Part shown: in pieces, positions 10,691 through 22,611 of the stretch
Numbering within the stretch: position 1 is the first letter of the stretch
Layout of the letters: each line of letters opens with the position of its first letter
From: Delphinapterus leucas
Lineage: Eukaryota > Chordata > Mammalia > Artiodactyla > Monodontidae
DNA length: 64,000 nt
Assembly (NCBI RefSeq): GCF_002288925.2
Contig: NW_022098021.1
Span: 1,070,824 to 1,134,823, forward strand
Direction of reading: 5' to 3'
Position numbers and translations under genes: made by a program
The notes under the pieces: generated by a model
What the model saw: only the letters and a program-made list of their open reading frames with translations
Told to the model about the DNA's origin: nothing
Database searches by the model: none

Positions 10691-10814
10691 CACCGCCCAG
10701 TCGGGCGCTTCCGGCAGGCGGTTGGGTCCCGCGTCAGTCGCTGGGCCGCCTCGTGCTGGTGGGAGGCGCCGGACTCAGCAGGTGCTTCAGATGGAGGCAA
10801 TAAAAGGTACTTGA

Positions 10815-12146
10815 GGTTTTAACTAGGTTCCCTTCAGGTCAAACGCATACCAAGGGACCTGCTCTTTTGCACTCGATACGCTTGTACGTTTCACAGACAT
10901 TAAGGCTCTGTCTGCTCCGTCTCCTCCGTCTAATCGAGAAATTCGGACATTAACCTGAAGCTTTATAGTAAAGATAGCATTAGAAAAAACCTTTAAAACC
11001 CTGCTCTCGACTTCCTCCGCGGTGTGCTCTCCCTTCCCAAGCCTGACGTGGTTAAGGTGAGACCAGCACCTGCACCTGTCACGCTGGGGTTCGCTGTGAA
11101 GAGGGCGAGAGGCGCCTGAACCGAAGACGCACGCGCTGTCTCCGCGCTGAAATAAGACCAGCTACTAATCCAGCAAATAGTCTCATTATGAAGCCACTAC
11201 AATTTCTATAGAAATGACCCAAACGTAGGATGGTGTTTGGTCAGCCCACTGGCTGAGTCTTTCAGAGCCTCCGGGGAGGAGTGTGCTCGCAGGCCGGCTC
11301 TAAGGCACCCAACACAGCACCTGCACACGGAAAGGAAGGCTCCCTTCCACCCTGGCAGTTACCAATTATAAGTGATGTATTTACTTTCCATTCTCCAAGG
11401 CTATCTATCTGTATTATGTTCCTACCTTCTTTTCCTTCATTTGCCTTACCAATTCTATGAACTTGTTAAGTTAAATTCTGCTGAATAGCTTTACATCCTT
11501 TCGGTATAAGGTAAGGATATAAATGAAAAAACAGGTTTACAGCTTTGGCAGTACCATAATTTCCATTTTAAAAACTGTTTCCAGGCTTAACAGCAATCCA
11601 TACTTTTTTTTTTCTTTGATTGCTTTGATGACAACTCCACTAAGCCAGGTATTTCAAAACCAGCTGTAACTTATTAGCAAAGGAGCAGGAAAGAAAACAT
11701 ACACAAGCTAAAAGAAAGCAACAACATGAACCGAGAAACAATAACCAACTTTTACGGCAGTATATTTTTTTACAGAGGTAGTGTTCCATACATAGAAACT
11801 GCCTTGGCTTAACAGAAAGGCTTACGTTAAAGCAAATTATTTTTGGTGTGAAACAGATTTTAAGCTTTCAAAGTTTCAGTTGCTTTCATATCATGTGACA
11901 CAATAGTGTTATCTGCATGTAATGTGTATTACTATGTTGTTTTTATAATTAAAGTGACCGTAATTGTCAGGAAGTTCAAATAGTTACACCTCCACCAATA
12001 GTGCTGACTGCTCAGACAGCATGTCACAGTGATACATGAAGGTCAGAATTTTCCAGATGAAACTTCTGCAATGTAATTTAACGGTTTTTGCAAATCATAA
12101 AAAATTTAAAATATTAAGAGGCAATTTTATCATCATTGAAATAAAG
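10815..12146. other. Presumed intergenic spacer between the CpG island and the XPO4 3' end
   Basis: CpG density drops sharply after 10800. I see no transposon, RNA gene or credible open frame in this stretch. If the XPO4 polyadenylation site is further left than proposed, part of it would be 3' UTR. Confidence 0.45.
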
Positions 12147-12155
12147 GGGAAATTA

Positions 12156-12275
12156 CAGGAATTCCGTGGTGGTCCAGTGGTTAGGACTCCACGCTTTCAC
12201 TGCTGAGGGTCAGGGTTCAATCCCTGGTTGGGGAACTGAGATCCCACAAGCCGTGAGCTAAGTAAGTAAATAAAT
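12156..12275 (+). mobile_element. tRNA SINE, older short form
   Basis: ggaattccgtggtggtccag head, 'actccacgctttcactgc', B-box-like 'gggttcaatccctggttgg' and a (aagtaaat) tail. The target-site duplication gggaaatta is at 12147-12155 and 12276-12284. Confidence 0.92.
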
Positions 12276-12720
12276 GGGAAATTATTTGTCCAGTAAACTG
12301 GACTTGCCAGGCAAGTTCAAATCAACCTTAATTCAGGAATTACTCCTTTTGTGTATTCAGAAGTGATTTTTGTTCGTCATGCTATTCAGAAACGGGGCAT
12401 AAAAGAAATGGAGATTACTCTGGAAAGACCTCTTTAGAGATGGAGCAAGACTTGGTTTTCCTCTCTAAAAATATCTAGTATAACCTATACTTACAAGAAC
12501 ACGGATTCAGGTTTTTCTTCCTTCTTTTAGTGGTTTGTTACCAAATTCCTCAAATTAACCCAAGTATGCTGCAAAGGATAGTCCCTAGAAGTCTAGTCCC
12601 ATAAGGTGCTTTGTGAAGAGGCCACCACGTAAGGACAGTCGGATTAAGATCTTCCCCTACAGCCTCCCAACGTGCACTTGTGCAGTAAAGCATTTAACTT
12701 CACACAGTAAAGAAACTAGT

Positions 12721-12726
12721 TTTATT
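12721..12726 (-). terminator. Candidate distal polyadenylation signal of XPO4
   Basis: tttatt on the plus strand is AATAAA on the minus strand. It is followed, on the transcript strand, by a TG/T-rich stretch (TTTCTTTACTGTGTGAAG) within 30 bases. It would give a 3' UTR of about 6.6 kb. Other AATAAA hexamers occur upstream, so the choice is tentative. Confidence 0.35.
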
Positions 12727-12949
12727 TCTCCAATTGCTTGGTAACAGCTAAGTTATAAAGAATTAGTGGTGCATGAAACTTATTTGGGGAATCACTATTA
12801 GGCCTTTTTGTTGTGGGAATAATACGAGCATATTCAACAGAAACTGAAACCACTGACTTAAATAGATCAATTCTCTCATTTAGAAAAGAAGATGCAGTAA
12901 ATAATACAGTTAACTCTATCATAATACCACCAGAGTGAATGACTATCAG

Positions 12950-13215
12950 GTGTCAGACTCTGTGTTAGGACACATTTATCTAATGGAGCAAAATGTGTTC
13001 TTATCAATGATCTTTAAACAGAATGGAATTTATTGAGCATCTACTATTATATTTTATCCATCACTGTGCTTTAAATTTGTTCTTTGGGAATTAACAACAC
13101 TTCTGGTCCTATGATAAGATGACAGACTGTGGAAATCCATGTAAACCCTAAGTAGTGGGGCTGTGAACTGAATCTAGGTCTCCCGGCCTCTACCCTGTAC
13201 TCTGCCAGTTCAAAC
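12950..13215 (-). repeat. Probable MIR fragment
   Basis: 'ttattgagcatctactatta', 'atccatcactgtgct' and later 'ggggctgtgaactgaatctaggtctcccggcc' follow the reverse-complement MIR layout, strongly decayed. Confidence 0.5.
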
Positions 13216-13431
13216 AGCTTTACCAAATCAGTCCTCAGAAAGGACCATCCAGGGCAGTGCAGTTATGAGCTGCAAAATTGCAGCCTAAGATTTGGAGCTT
13301 ACTAAAAGGGATACTTGAAAACTGACCTGGCAAAGTAATCAGTAGTGAACACTATCGAAGCTTAAAAACAAAACTGCTAACTACTATGGGAATAAAAATA
13401 CTTAGCACATCCCTGTTTAAACTCTCTCTGC

Positions 13432-13578
13432 AGGACTTCCCTGGAGGTCCAGTGGTTAAGATTCTGCGCTTCCAATGCAGGGGGTGCGGGTTCGATCCCT
13501 GGTCAGGGAACTAAGATCCCATATGCTGCGTGGCACAGCCCAAAATTTTTTTTTAATAAAAAATAAATAAATAAAAAT
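13432..13578 (+). mobile_element. tRNA SINE, short form, in presumed XPO4 3' UTR
   Basis: ggacttccctggaggtccag head, 'gcgcttccaatgcagggggt', B-box-like 'cgggttcgatccctggtcagg', and a T/A-rich tail with (aaataaat). The target-site duplication aaactctct[c/t]tgc is at 13419-13431 and 13579-13591. It is antisense to XPO4. Confidence 0.93.
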
Positions 13579-16500
13579 AAACTCTCTTTGCTTCCATTTT
13601 TTTTTCATTTATCAGTTCTGGGAAGCATCAATGACTTAACCACAGTTCACTCTCTTGCTAGATAAAATAATTTCCACTGCAAGAGCTCAGCAGGATGTTG
13701 ACTTACGTGCTAGAACCAAGAGAGTATGCTACCATTAGGATTGTATGGAGACTCCAAGCAAAAGATTTTCTCCTTAATATCACCGAATATGCCCTTTGCT
13801 TCCATTTAGTTTTAAAAGAACTGCCATTCGAGATTACAAAGAGTGCACGATCCTATGTTTAAGAAACAAACAAAAATGTTTCACAATCTAATTAATGCAC
13901 CAAAGTCATCATTCATAAACCACTCAATATAAACAGACTGTATTTTTAGAGAGCACCAATATTTTAAAGATGTCTTTTAAGAAACAATACCAGATTTTTA
14001 TATCTGGGGGCCTCTAAAATCATCCACAGCTCCCTCCAATGAAAGGTGATCAGCCTGGGCCTACGGCTTCCCCCTTGAAAATGAATGAGCTCTACTTAGT
14101 TCCTAAACAGCCTAATGGTTCTTTATCCATCCTTGGAGTGGAATCAGATCTCAATATAACCTAAGAAATACCATTACAAATCAATGAACATTCCAAGCAA
14201 TATAAAGTTTAAAATAAATATATTTTCAAAACGCATTTTCTTCCTTAAAAAAGTTAACTTTTCACTGCATATGTTTACAAGGTTTAGAATTAGGTAAAAA
14301 GGAAAGTCTGTCTGACACACAGAAGAATGGTACTTTTCCACTTGCCCTGAAAGGCCAAAAAGAATGACCCGAACTACATTTACTACAAATATGCCCCGAA
14401 TCCAATGATTTAACTAATAACTCTGAAATTGTTTCTAAGATTGTGAGCTGAGATAAAAATAAATATGCTCAATATTACAGAATATAAACGAAACTTCGAT
14501 TTTCTTTCTGAATTCTGGAGATTCTATTAGGGTTGGGTGTTCTCCCAGAAGGTAATGCAAATCCCTATTTTACCTGTGCAGATATGTCCTCATGTTTTTT
14601 ATTTAAAATTATTCTGATTGTGTAACGTCCCCAGTGTCAGTCACCCTAGGCTGGTAAATGAACTATAGCACCATTCAATAAGTTTCATGCAACAGTCTAG
14701 CTAGACACCCATGAACAAATCACACATGGTCAAAACAAAAATGTCATAAAAATATTTAGTGAAAAGACATATTTTAACTCCCATTTATGGATTAAAAAAT
14801 ACAAATAAAATTTTATATTCAGCTTGTAACTGGCTCAGTACATGGCCTTATTTCCTAAAATCGTATTGTAGCATCTTTTGAAAAATTAAATGCAACTTTA
14901 TACCTTTATTAATAATGTTAATAGAGGTAAATATTTAAACAGTATACTCATCCCTGGGTCTCTTAAAAAAACTGAAAAGTCAGTATAAGTTTAAAATTTT
15001 AATATTTATAAATTTAAAAAATTTTACACGTGCTGAATGGTAGCAGTGCTAACATTTTGTGACCATTAAACCAGAAACTCACTGCATGGAGCCTTTTCCT
15101 TTGTACAGAGAACCAAATCACAATACCAACCTTTGCAATCTGTCAATAATTGTATGTGGTAAAAGACACCACACCAGGTAGCCCGGGCTCAGGACACACT
15201 TGAGGTCACATCCCCGTTAGGTACATAGTGCAGATGCAGTGTTGAATGTCAGGCTAGGAAAATTAGCTGTTAGTACATTCTGACAGCTCCTAAGAGCTGA
15301 GAGGCCTCAGAAAACAGACTTAGAAGAAAAGCCAAAAACAAAATCTCTCCACTGCTGGGAAGTCTGGGACCAGGCGAAGAGCAAACCACGGAGGACGAGG
15401 GGGACAAAGATAGTTTGCAGTGTGAGCCTCGGGGGGCTAACACACGGGCCTCCCCGCCACCGCGTTTCCGCCTTTACAAACGCTTACGTGTACAGAGCTA
15501 GGGGCCAGAAACACATCACCTCATCCATCCTCTTTAGAACAGAATGGATGCCCATTATTAAGCTTTTATCTTTACCTGAACCAAATACAGTCTTTGGCTA
15601 AATATGTCATGGGTTCCCATTATAATCAATCAGGAATACTTCACATTTCTTACATCTAAATTAAATTGTTTAAAGTTCAACGTGAACCATGGCACTCACT
15701 GCAAATTAATTTGAGCTCAGCAATATACCTAAAGCTGGACGTTTTAAAATTTTAGAAAATCAATTTTTCAAGAATTCTTAGATGCAGTGTTTTCAGAATA
15801 TAGTTATTACCAAGTCAGAGAATATCCACCTACATTTTAAAATCATTTAAAACATTATTACATCCTCAAATCAGCTATGTTGTTTTATAGAGGAATTTAC
15901 AGAAAATTATAATGTTAAGAACTCATATCCAAATCAGTGCCTTATTCTCTGGTTTTGAAAAACCCCTAAGAAGCACTGAGGTTTCGAAACAGTTAATATT
16001 TTATTCAGGAGCTAACAATGATAATCACCTGTGAGGGACAGCGAGCCTGCTGAGGTCTAATGGCAACACCTCTAGTGACAGAGGGCAAACGGAAAGAAGT
16101 AAAATTGTAACAGACCAAAATAGTATTTTAAGGGTCCAACTGACACTGTAAATTAAAATACTCAAACTTGAAATCCTTGAAACTGACGACTTGTTCCCTT
16201 CAATACTTGAGGGGTTCATACAAGTATTAACAGAAATGGGAAATATGGTGATAGGAGAAATACGAAGACTTGACATTTTTTGGTAGAAGAGAAAGTTCAA
16301 CCAAAGACAGTAAGGGAAGTTAAATAATGCTGACTGGGGTAAGCATCACAGAGATGTTTGGTTTTGAAATGCAAACTGTGAAAAAATAGTAGTAACCATC
16401 TCCTCTGAACAGAGTGATGTTAATATAATTAGAAACACGGTTTACAACGAAATAAGACTAAATTCTTAAAACCAGTTTGAAAAAAATTACAAAGCTTTTT

Positions 16501-19344
16501 TACATAAAAGGTCACACTGTTGAAAACTCACTGCAGTGATGGTTACATGCCACTGTCTCCCAACAGATGAAGGGGCAGCAAGGACACTGTCAGATACTGT
16601 CTCAGGTGGCCTACCCCCCAGGCAGCCACCCATCCAGGACCACAAATGCAAACCAATCCTTCAAACAGAGCTACAAGAATTAGTTACAGGTGCTGCCACA
16701 CAAATACAAACTGTGAAGGTACAAAGTCTGCAGAGACTGTGCCTTCAGAAATAAAAGGGCCAAGGAAAATAAAAGCAAGCAAAGACTGAACTGAAAACGG
16801 AGGTGATAGGATACTGTGTATGAATAAGAGAAAGTTTATAAAACACAGCATTATAAAAAATCAAATACTCAACAGTGTCCCTTTAACATATATAAAAAGG
16901 GGCACAAATAATGTTTTCGTTTTTAAAACTCCTTTGACAACAGTTTTAGCAGTAAAAATCAATTTACTAGAATTAAGCCAGTATTCTTGACACCCACTGG
17001 GCCAAGAGCATTAAAACAAAACCCCCCAAAACTGAAAAGCCAACAAACATAGCTGAAGACAAAACTCGACAAAATAAAACAAAAGCCCCAAACTAAACAA
17101 ATATCCAATCAGGAAAACAAACTGCGAACAACTGAAAAGAGCCTGGCTGTTGCAATTAAGTGGCCTTTCCCACTACCTAAAAACGGTGGTGGCGTTTCCT
17201 TCCAGTTTGCCACTAACCAACACTCTGATGATACCTTATGTATTATTTGGTCCAATCTGAAGAAAATCTTGTTTCAATTAAAAGTGGTCTAATGAAAATG
17301 CAGGACTGTAATAAAATCTGGGCAAACAGCAAATACATCTGTCTAGATAAAAGATATTAGATACGGATGCCCTTTTTGTTTACCATGGCATTCCTTTCCT
17401 ACTCATCTTTATTTTCAATAACAACTTGATTACAGTTTTGTCGCAGTCAGTGGACCAATCCAGTCGGCTGCGTGTCTTGGTGCCCTTAGGCAAAGGAACA
17501 GGGACATATTTAGCTCACAAATGCTGGGCGCTAGGGAGCTGGGAAACATGAAACACCAGAAACAATGCAAACAAAGTGACTACCGCTGCCTCTGACTTCA
17601 AGTTCTTTAAGGGAAAGAAGAAGAAATCTAAAACTAAATGCACTGTCCAAAGTATGTTTAAGAACACAATAACACGTACACTTCAGAAAGAGTGATACTA
17701 GTTTTGCCCTAGATGTCTTTTAAGACTTTTTGCTCCACCTCGGTTACTCAATGGTGATCGAATTAAAAGAAATGTTCCTCAGAAAGCCGGGGCTCTAGGC
17801 TTTGCTTTCATCTGCGTCCAGCGGCACCTGCCCAGGCTGGATGGAATTCAGATGCTCCGTCTGGTTAACTGCAACTGCCAAGAGCACGGAGCTGCCCTCA
17901 CCGCTGTGCAGCAGTGCATGGGAAGGCGCATCCACTCTGTGCAGTCCAGCTGTTAACACCACATTCGGAGGCCAGCCGAGCACACGATGTTAAGGACGGG
18001 ACGAGAAACCCGCCCCTCGGAGGCGCAGTTTCAGAACGCGCCTGTTACTGTGCTGTGTGATTCTGACACTGAAGTGGGCACAGTGTCACGTGCCTGGTGT
18101 TTATAAGTTAGCTTTCGTTTCCATAATTTAAGCTGGCACATAGAGTTAAGGGGAGCATGGCAGCAGTACAAAAATCCTGATTAGAAAAATCAAACTACAG
18201 GATCTAAAGTGAGTTTTTTAATCTCTTAAATTAAATTTACGTGGCTCCTGTGAAATGAGTATAATACCCACTCTAGAATAATTACTGTCCTAATGTCCCA
18301 ATGTGTAAGAGTCTATATGAATCAGTAATTCACACCCTTTAAAATAGTTATTGCTTAAGCAAGCCATTCAGAGCAAATTATTAGCCATGGGCTACGTGGC
18401 TGGACAGAAACATACTCAGAAAGTTACACTACATCTGAATGAGCCTTTCATTTCACCCATAAAACCACATAAATACACACAATCAAAAGGGCCCCACGTT
18501 CACAGCAGCTAACACCCTAGACCGACTCTGAAGCATCAAGACTTGATTTCTTACTAAAACAAATCTGCTTTTTGTAATTTCTTCTTAAAATTAAGGCAAT
18601 GAAATGGCTACAGTTCCTAAAGTTCTTCTTATGGAACAAAAATATACATGTATTTTCCTCCTCAAGTTCAGGCATCAGAGTAGGTTCACAAAACCTGCAA
18701 TTACCAGGCTGCTGTGACACAAGACAGACAGGGAGAGCGTGGTAACAGGAAGCCACAAACACCTGGCGGTGCCCTTCCCCCTGCCCAATCACCTCCCCCT
18801 CCTCAAAGGGAGGGCTGGGCAAGCACACACCTCTAGAAGCTTTCCGGCCTTCTGCACTGACTGAAAACTGCAGGGGTGGCAGAGGAGAGGCGCTTATTAA
18901 AACCAAGAATCCAAGGTCCAACAAACAAATGCTGACTCTGAGGGTCTGTCTACAGGTGGGCCCAGGAATCTGTCTTTTCAACCGGCTCCTCAGTGATGCA
19001 GATGAGCAGATATCCAGCTGATATCTGATAATGAAAACGCTAAACTTTGGGTAGCCACCTAATGCTTTGATAAAGAGGGAAAAGGCACTGAATACGTATT
19101 TCATGGTGCCCATATCTCTTTGCACATATGTGGAATTTCATTTTGAGAATCTGAAATAACCATTCAAAAGCTACAAGACCTACGACGGACTGAGGGTAAC
19201 GCTTCCCTGCACCACACAGTGCCCTGCCAGGCTCCCAAAATCCAAACGGCCAACGAACTGACAAAAAGGACAAGACTCAAGTCAACTGTTAGCAATTCAG
19301 TGCACTTTGCAGGAAGGATCTGATTAAGCATAAAGCTCTGTTGT

Positions 19345-19542
19345 TTATTTTACACATAGGAGACCACCAACATTTGCCATAAACTCTTCTAAACTCTTCA
19401 GGAAGGCCATCTTCTGCTTCCGGTCCAGCACAGGGGGCGTGCTGCTTGCAGTGAGCTTGTTGAAGGCGTCTGCTAATCTCTGGTAAATAACTGGGTCTTG
19501 CTGGCTTGACAGTAATGTTTCAACCAGTTCAGAATATTCCGC
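19345..19542 (-). CDS. XPO4: XPO4 terminal coding exon
   Basis: 198 bp including the stop. It codes 65 residues from AEYSELVETL to FMANVGGLLCVK, the characteristic exportin-4 C-terminus (about residues 1087-1151). The acceptor is TTCAACAG just right of 19542, and the previous exon ends on a complete Gln codon, so the phase is 0. The translation continues open for about 50 codons to the right into intron, which is an artefact. A Val lies in the TPPVLD segment where I recall Thr in human. Confidence 0.97.
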   Translation of the reverse strand, partial: AEYSELVETLLSSQQDPVIYQRLADAFNKLTASSTPPVLDRKQKMAFLKSLEEFMANVGGLLCVK

Positions 19543-19734
19543 CTGTTGAAGAGATAAGTACACATAAGAACACGCACCTTCCTCCAATACCACACGAAAT
19601 GCAAAGTAGTGGGCTATGGGGGTCCCAAAGGCAGGGTCTGACAGCTCTTTTGAATGTTTAACATTTACTAAAAGTTTACTGTCATCTAGGTACTGTTCCA
19701 AGCTTTTCCATTAGTAACTCACTGTTTTATAACA

Positions 19735-19900
19735 ACCGTGTGAGGAAGATATCGTTTATATCCCTGTTTTACACACCAAAGTTCTTCCACACAGTGAGAT
19801 CACACAACCTACCCAAGAGCACAGGCCTCTGAGCAAGAACCGGCCATGCGGTGCCAGAACCCATACGATCACCTACCTTGTCACGCTGCCTCTTCCTTCT
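19735..19900 (-). repeat. MIR SINE (ancient), minus strand
   Basis: 'tttatatccctgttttacacacc', 'cacagtgagatcacacaacctacccaagagcac' and 'gaacccatacgatcacc' are the reverse-complement MIR hallmarks. It lies in the last XPO4 intron. The rest of that intron to 20570 shows no recognised element. Confidence 0.8.
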
Positions 19901-20573
19901 GTGTTTTCAAAGCACTTTTTTTTTTTTGCATTTTACGATAGATTCTTAGTACAACAGATTTACGGTAGATTCTCAGGCCCTAAGTCTGCAAGCTGACTCT
20001 CAGATTTCCAGGAGGTTTACGCAGACGTCTTGCCCACACGGCGGCAGCCACGACACGGCAGATGCGCACGCGTGCAGACGGGGGCTGCGTGGGAGGTGGC
20101 GAGGGGCTCCCTGAGGAAGGGGCTCAGCGACACAGAACAGTAGGGCGTGGCTGGAGTTTTCCTGGTTTTCCTGCCCTGCATGTAAAGCCTTACACAGAGG
20201 AGAGGGTGTGGGGTTAAGGGGAACGGAACCAGGGCAGCTCTCAAAGCTAAGCTCTCATGAGAAAAGCAGGCCTGTCACTCTTCTTCATTAGCTTCTTGGG
20301 ATGTCATGATAGACGCAAATGGGGAAACCAGATGTTAATTCCGTTTGGAAAAGAGTAGTAAGGCATATACCCCCACCGCACGGGTCCAGGGCGCCGCGCT
20401 AGCTGCCCTTCCCAGAGGCAGGCCTGTGCACGGGGTAAGTATAAACTCAAGTCCCCCCTGCCCCAACCGCGCCCCCTGCCTGAGAAATGGCAGTGCCTCC
20501 AGGGCCAGCCCAGCCCCAGTCCCTGATCCCCTGTCTACAACGTGCACCGAGGTTTTTAAAAGGACATCAGAGG

Positions 20574-20747
20574 GGCTTTCCTGGTGGCGCAGTGGTTGAG
20601 AGTCTGCCTGCCGATGCAGGGGACACGGGTTCGTGCCCCGGTCCGGGAAGATCCCACGTACCACGGAGCGGCTGGGCCCGTGAGCCATGGCCGCTGAGCC
20701 TGCGCGTCCGGAGCCTGTGCTCCGCAACGGGAAAGGCCACAACAGTG
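20574..20747 (+). mobile_element. CHR-type SINE, short cetacean form, 3' end lost in gap
   Basis: gctttcctggtggcgcagtgg head, 'cgtgccccggtccgggaag', 'gagcggctgggcccgtgagcc', 'gcgcgtccggagcctgtgc', ending 'ggccacaacagtg' directly against the N run. The A tail is missing. Confidence 0.95.
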
Positions 20748-20847
20748 NNNNNNNNNNNNNNNNNNNNNNNNNNNNNNNNNNNNNNNNNNNNNNNNNNNNN
20801 NNNNNNNNNNNNNNNNNNNNNNNNNNNNNNNNNNNNNNNNNNNNNNN
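20748..20847. other. Assembly gap of 100 N
   Basis: Exactly 100 N. It begins at the point where the SINE's last bases and A tail are expected. It is intronic to XPO4, so no coding sequence is lost. Confidence 0.99.
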
Positions 20848-21284
20848 CTCCTCAAAATCCTCCCTTTTTAAAAGAAGGGAAATAAAATCAAACCCTGCGT
20901 ACCAGTCACAGCAAATGCTACAGCCTCTATACTGAAGGAAAAAAAAAGCTGCTCTGGCCGATGACTTGGTCACACTGGGTTGTGTGCCTGTCCGTGGGGA
21001 GGAGGGGTGGGGGTACAGACTGGAAACCGAGGCAGCTGAGGACCCGACACGGCTCTCCTCGCACACCTGATAGGCACCCTCCACAGGGACAGGGAGGGAC
21101 AGGCAAGCCAGCCTAACTCTCCTTCTGCTATAGCCCCTGTCACGGAGTGCTGCAGAGGCTTTACAGGCTCCAACCAACCACAGTTTTCCAGACCGCGCTA
21201 CGAAATAACACACTGCGGCTTTCCATGCTTTCTGAAGGCAGACTCGTCAGGGTCCCCAGGTTTACCCATCTTGTTTCCTTGCAA

Positions 21285-21400
21285 AGCTGTGAGTTCCTCA
21301 AGGACAGAGACTGTGTCTCCGCTACTTTGTCCTGAGTCCTGGTTCCCAGCACAGCTGCATAAGGACAAGCTTTAGGGCAGCGATCGACATAAAGGACGGT
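21285..21400 (+). repeat. L2-like ancient repeat fragment
   Basis: 'gctgtgagttcctcaaggacagagactgtgtctc' followed by 'ggttcccagcacagctgcataagg' and 'cataaaggacgg' matches the common L2 3'-end layout, diverged. Confidence 0.6.
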
Positions 21401-21500
21401 TCATAACAGTGGAGAAGGGAAAGTAGTTGCTATTAACAGCTTGCCAGATAAACACAAAATTAAAAGTTAGAGCTATTGAGAGTGTGAAGAAATACAGCCT

Positions 21501-21827
21501 TGGACTTCCCTGGTGGTGCAGTGGTTAAGAATCCGCCTGCCAATGCAGGGGACACGGGTTCGAGCCCTGGTCTGGGAAGATCCCACATGCCGCAGAGCAA
21601 CTAAGCCCGTGCGCCACAACTACTGAGCCTGCGCTCTAGAGCCTGCGAGCCACAACTACTGAAGCCCACGTGCCACAACTACTGATGCCCGTGCTCCGCA
21701 ATGAGAAGCCACCGCAGTGAGAAGCCCACGCACCACAACGAAGAGTAGCCCCCCGCTCACCGCAACTAGAGGAAGCCTGCGCACAGCAATGAAGACCCAA
21801 CACAGCCAAAAAAAAATAAAAAAGAAA
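21501..21827 (+). mobile_element. CHR-type tRNA SINE, long form
   Basis: ggacttccctggtggtgcag head, B-box-like 'gggttcgagccctggtctg', repeated 'acaactactga' modules and an A-rich tail. The target-site duplication agaaatacagcct is at 21488-21500 and 21828-21840. It lies 120 bp from an XPO4 exon. Confidence 0.96.
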
Positions 21828-21961
21828 AGAAATACAGCCTCACTGAATGGTGCGGAAGCACCGAGGCGCAGACCCTCTGAGGACTGAGGGACAAACGGCC
21901 CATCTGTCTGAAAATCCCCTCACTACACAGAGCGAGGGGCCCAGGGAGGCGCGTCCAGTAC

Positions 21962-22054
21962 CTGATGCAAGCACACCAGCGTGTAGAACGCCTCGCCAGC
22001 CGCGGTGGTCATCTCCGTGTTGTGCTTTTGCAAAACCAGCATATCAAACACCAG
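21962..22054 (-). CDS. XPO4: XPO4 penultimate coding exon
   Basis: 93 bp, 31 codons, phase 0 on both sides. It runs from LVFDMLVLQKHN to FYTLVCLHQ (about residues 1056-1086). The acceptor is CTTTCAG and the donor is GTACTG, a weak U2 donor. Confidence 0.97.
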
Positions 22055-22472
22055 CTGAAAGTACACAGTAACACCTCTCAATAAAGACACACGATGACCA
22101 TATAACCCTCCAGCCCCTCCCCATTGCGAAAGGGAAAAAGAGGGACAAAGAGGTTATTCTTCATTAAACAAATCTGAAAAGTAAAGAAAATAGTTTTTAA
22201 AAAAATCCAAGGATAACATGAAGATGTTATTGCTTGCCGTGGTGTATGAAATAATCAAATTATCAAATTCCATGTTATATTCACCACATAAAATTTCAGG
22301 AACACAAAATAACCGTGGAGGATAACGTATCCAAGAAAGCTGATCTCCAAGAACTGCAGTGAACAGAGAGGCATGATCTCCTCGTGGATGAAGGTGCCAG
22401 CACTGCCCCCTGGAGGGAAGACCCCCCCCCCCCGCCGCCGCCCCGTGCAATGACTGCACCCAAACATCTCAC

Positions 22473-22590
22473 CTTGAGAAAGTGCCGTGTTGCCAGGAAA
22501 AGTGGCGAGTCTGTCTCCTGTGCTTTTGCACACTGCTCAGCTAACGGGGTCAAAGCTTCCAGGCACAGCTGGCAAACCTCCGAACTCATT
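22473..22590 (-). CDS. XPO4: XPO4 exon downstream of a U12-type intron
   Basis: 118 bp. The first base, A, completes a Ser codon. The exon then codes 39 residues from MSSEVCQLCLEAL to LATRHFLK (about residues 1016-1055). The donor is GTGAGA. The upstream acceptor reads GTGATCAG, with no pyrimidine tract but with a minor-spliceosome branch site 13 nt away. A C-rich run with interspersed G, (C)10 GCCGCC, lies just outside the exon at 22425-22444. Confidence 0.97.
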
Positions 22591-22611
22591 CTGATCACGA
22601 AGGTCAAAGAA
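22591..22611 (-). other. XPO4: U12-type branch site and AG acceptor
   Basis: On the minus strand TTCTTTGAC (22611-22603) matches the U12 branch consensus TTCCTTRAC at eight of nine positions. The branch A (22604) is 13 nt from the exon, inside the usual 10-16 nt window. There is no polypyrimidine tract, as expected for the minor class. Confidence 0.85.

Larger units (their letters stand above)
10506..10700 (-). other. Predicted non-coding first exon (likely EEF1AKMT1)
   Basis: On the minus strand the sequence reaches ...GCGCGTTG and then GTGAGTAAC (10505-10497), an almost ideal U2-type 5' splice site in the middle of the CpG island. The exon start is only estimated, from the NRF1 cluster and loss of CpG density above about 10.75 kb. 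No in-frame start of the methyltransferase was recognised here or to the left, so coding exons would lie beyond the window's left edge or were missed. Confidence 0.45.
9560..10790. promoter_or_regulatory. CpG island promoter, likely of EEF1AKMT1 (minus strand)
   Basis: CpG dinucleotides are dense from about 9.6 kb and extremely dense at 10050-10780, against very few outside. GC boxes (ccccgccccc near 10281 and 10357-10372, gggcgggg near 10661), NRF1-like palindromes and no TATA box describe a housekeeping promoter. A strong minus-strand donor at 10497-10505 suggests transcription to the left. In other mammals the gene just downstream of XPO4 on the same strand is EEF1AKMT1 (N6AMT2), an eEF1A lysine methyltransferase, so this is the best candidate. 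That assignment is by gene order only. Long open frames on both strands here are an effect of GC content. Confidence 0.88.
12727..19344 (-). other. XPO4: XPO4 3' UTR (probable extent)
   Basis: The XPO4 stop codon is at 19347-19345 and no intron signal is needed to its left. For 6.6 kb only one young SINE (13432) and one probable MIR are present, in contrast to the transposon-packed introns. This is typical of a conserved, long 3' UTR. The base composition is AT-rich with many TTTA/TAAA runs. A 202-codon open frame (18517-19125 minus) lies inside it, matches nothing and is treated as chance. The left boundary is inferred only; an RNA-seq read-through would settle it. Confidence 0.55.

Noticed and set aside
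18517..19125. A 202-codon minus-strand open frame left of the XPO4 stop
   Set aside because: It is in the presumed 3' UTR, with no recognised domain and no start context; likely chance.
20335..21213. A 292-codon minus-strand open frame
   Set aside because: It runs through a SINE and 100 N; its open length is produced by the gap and repeat, and no domain is visible.
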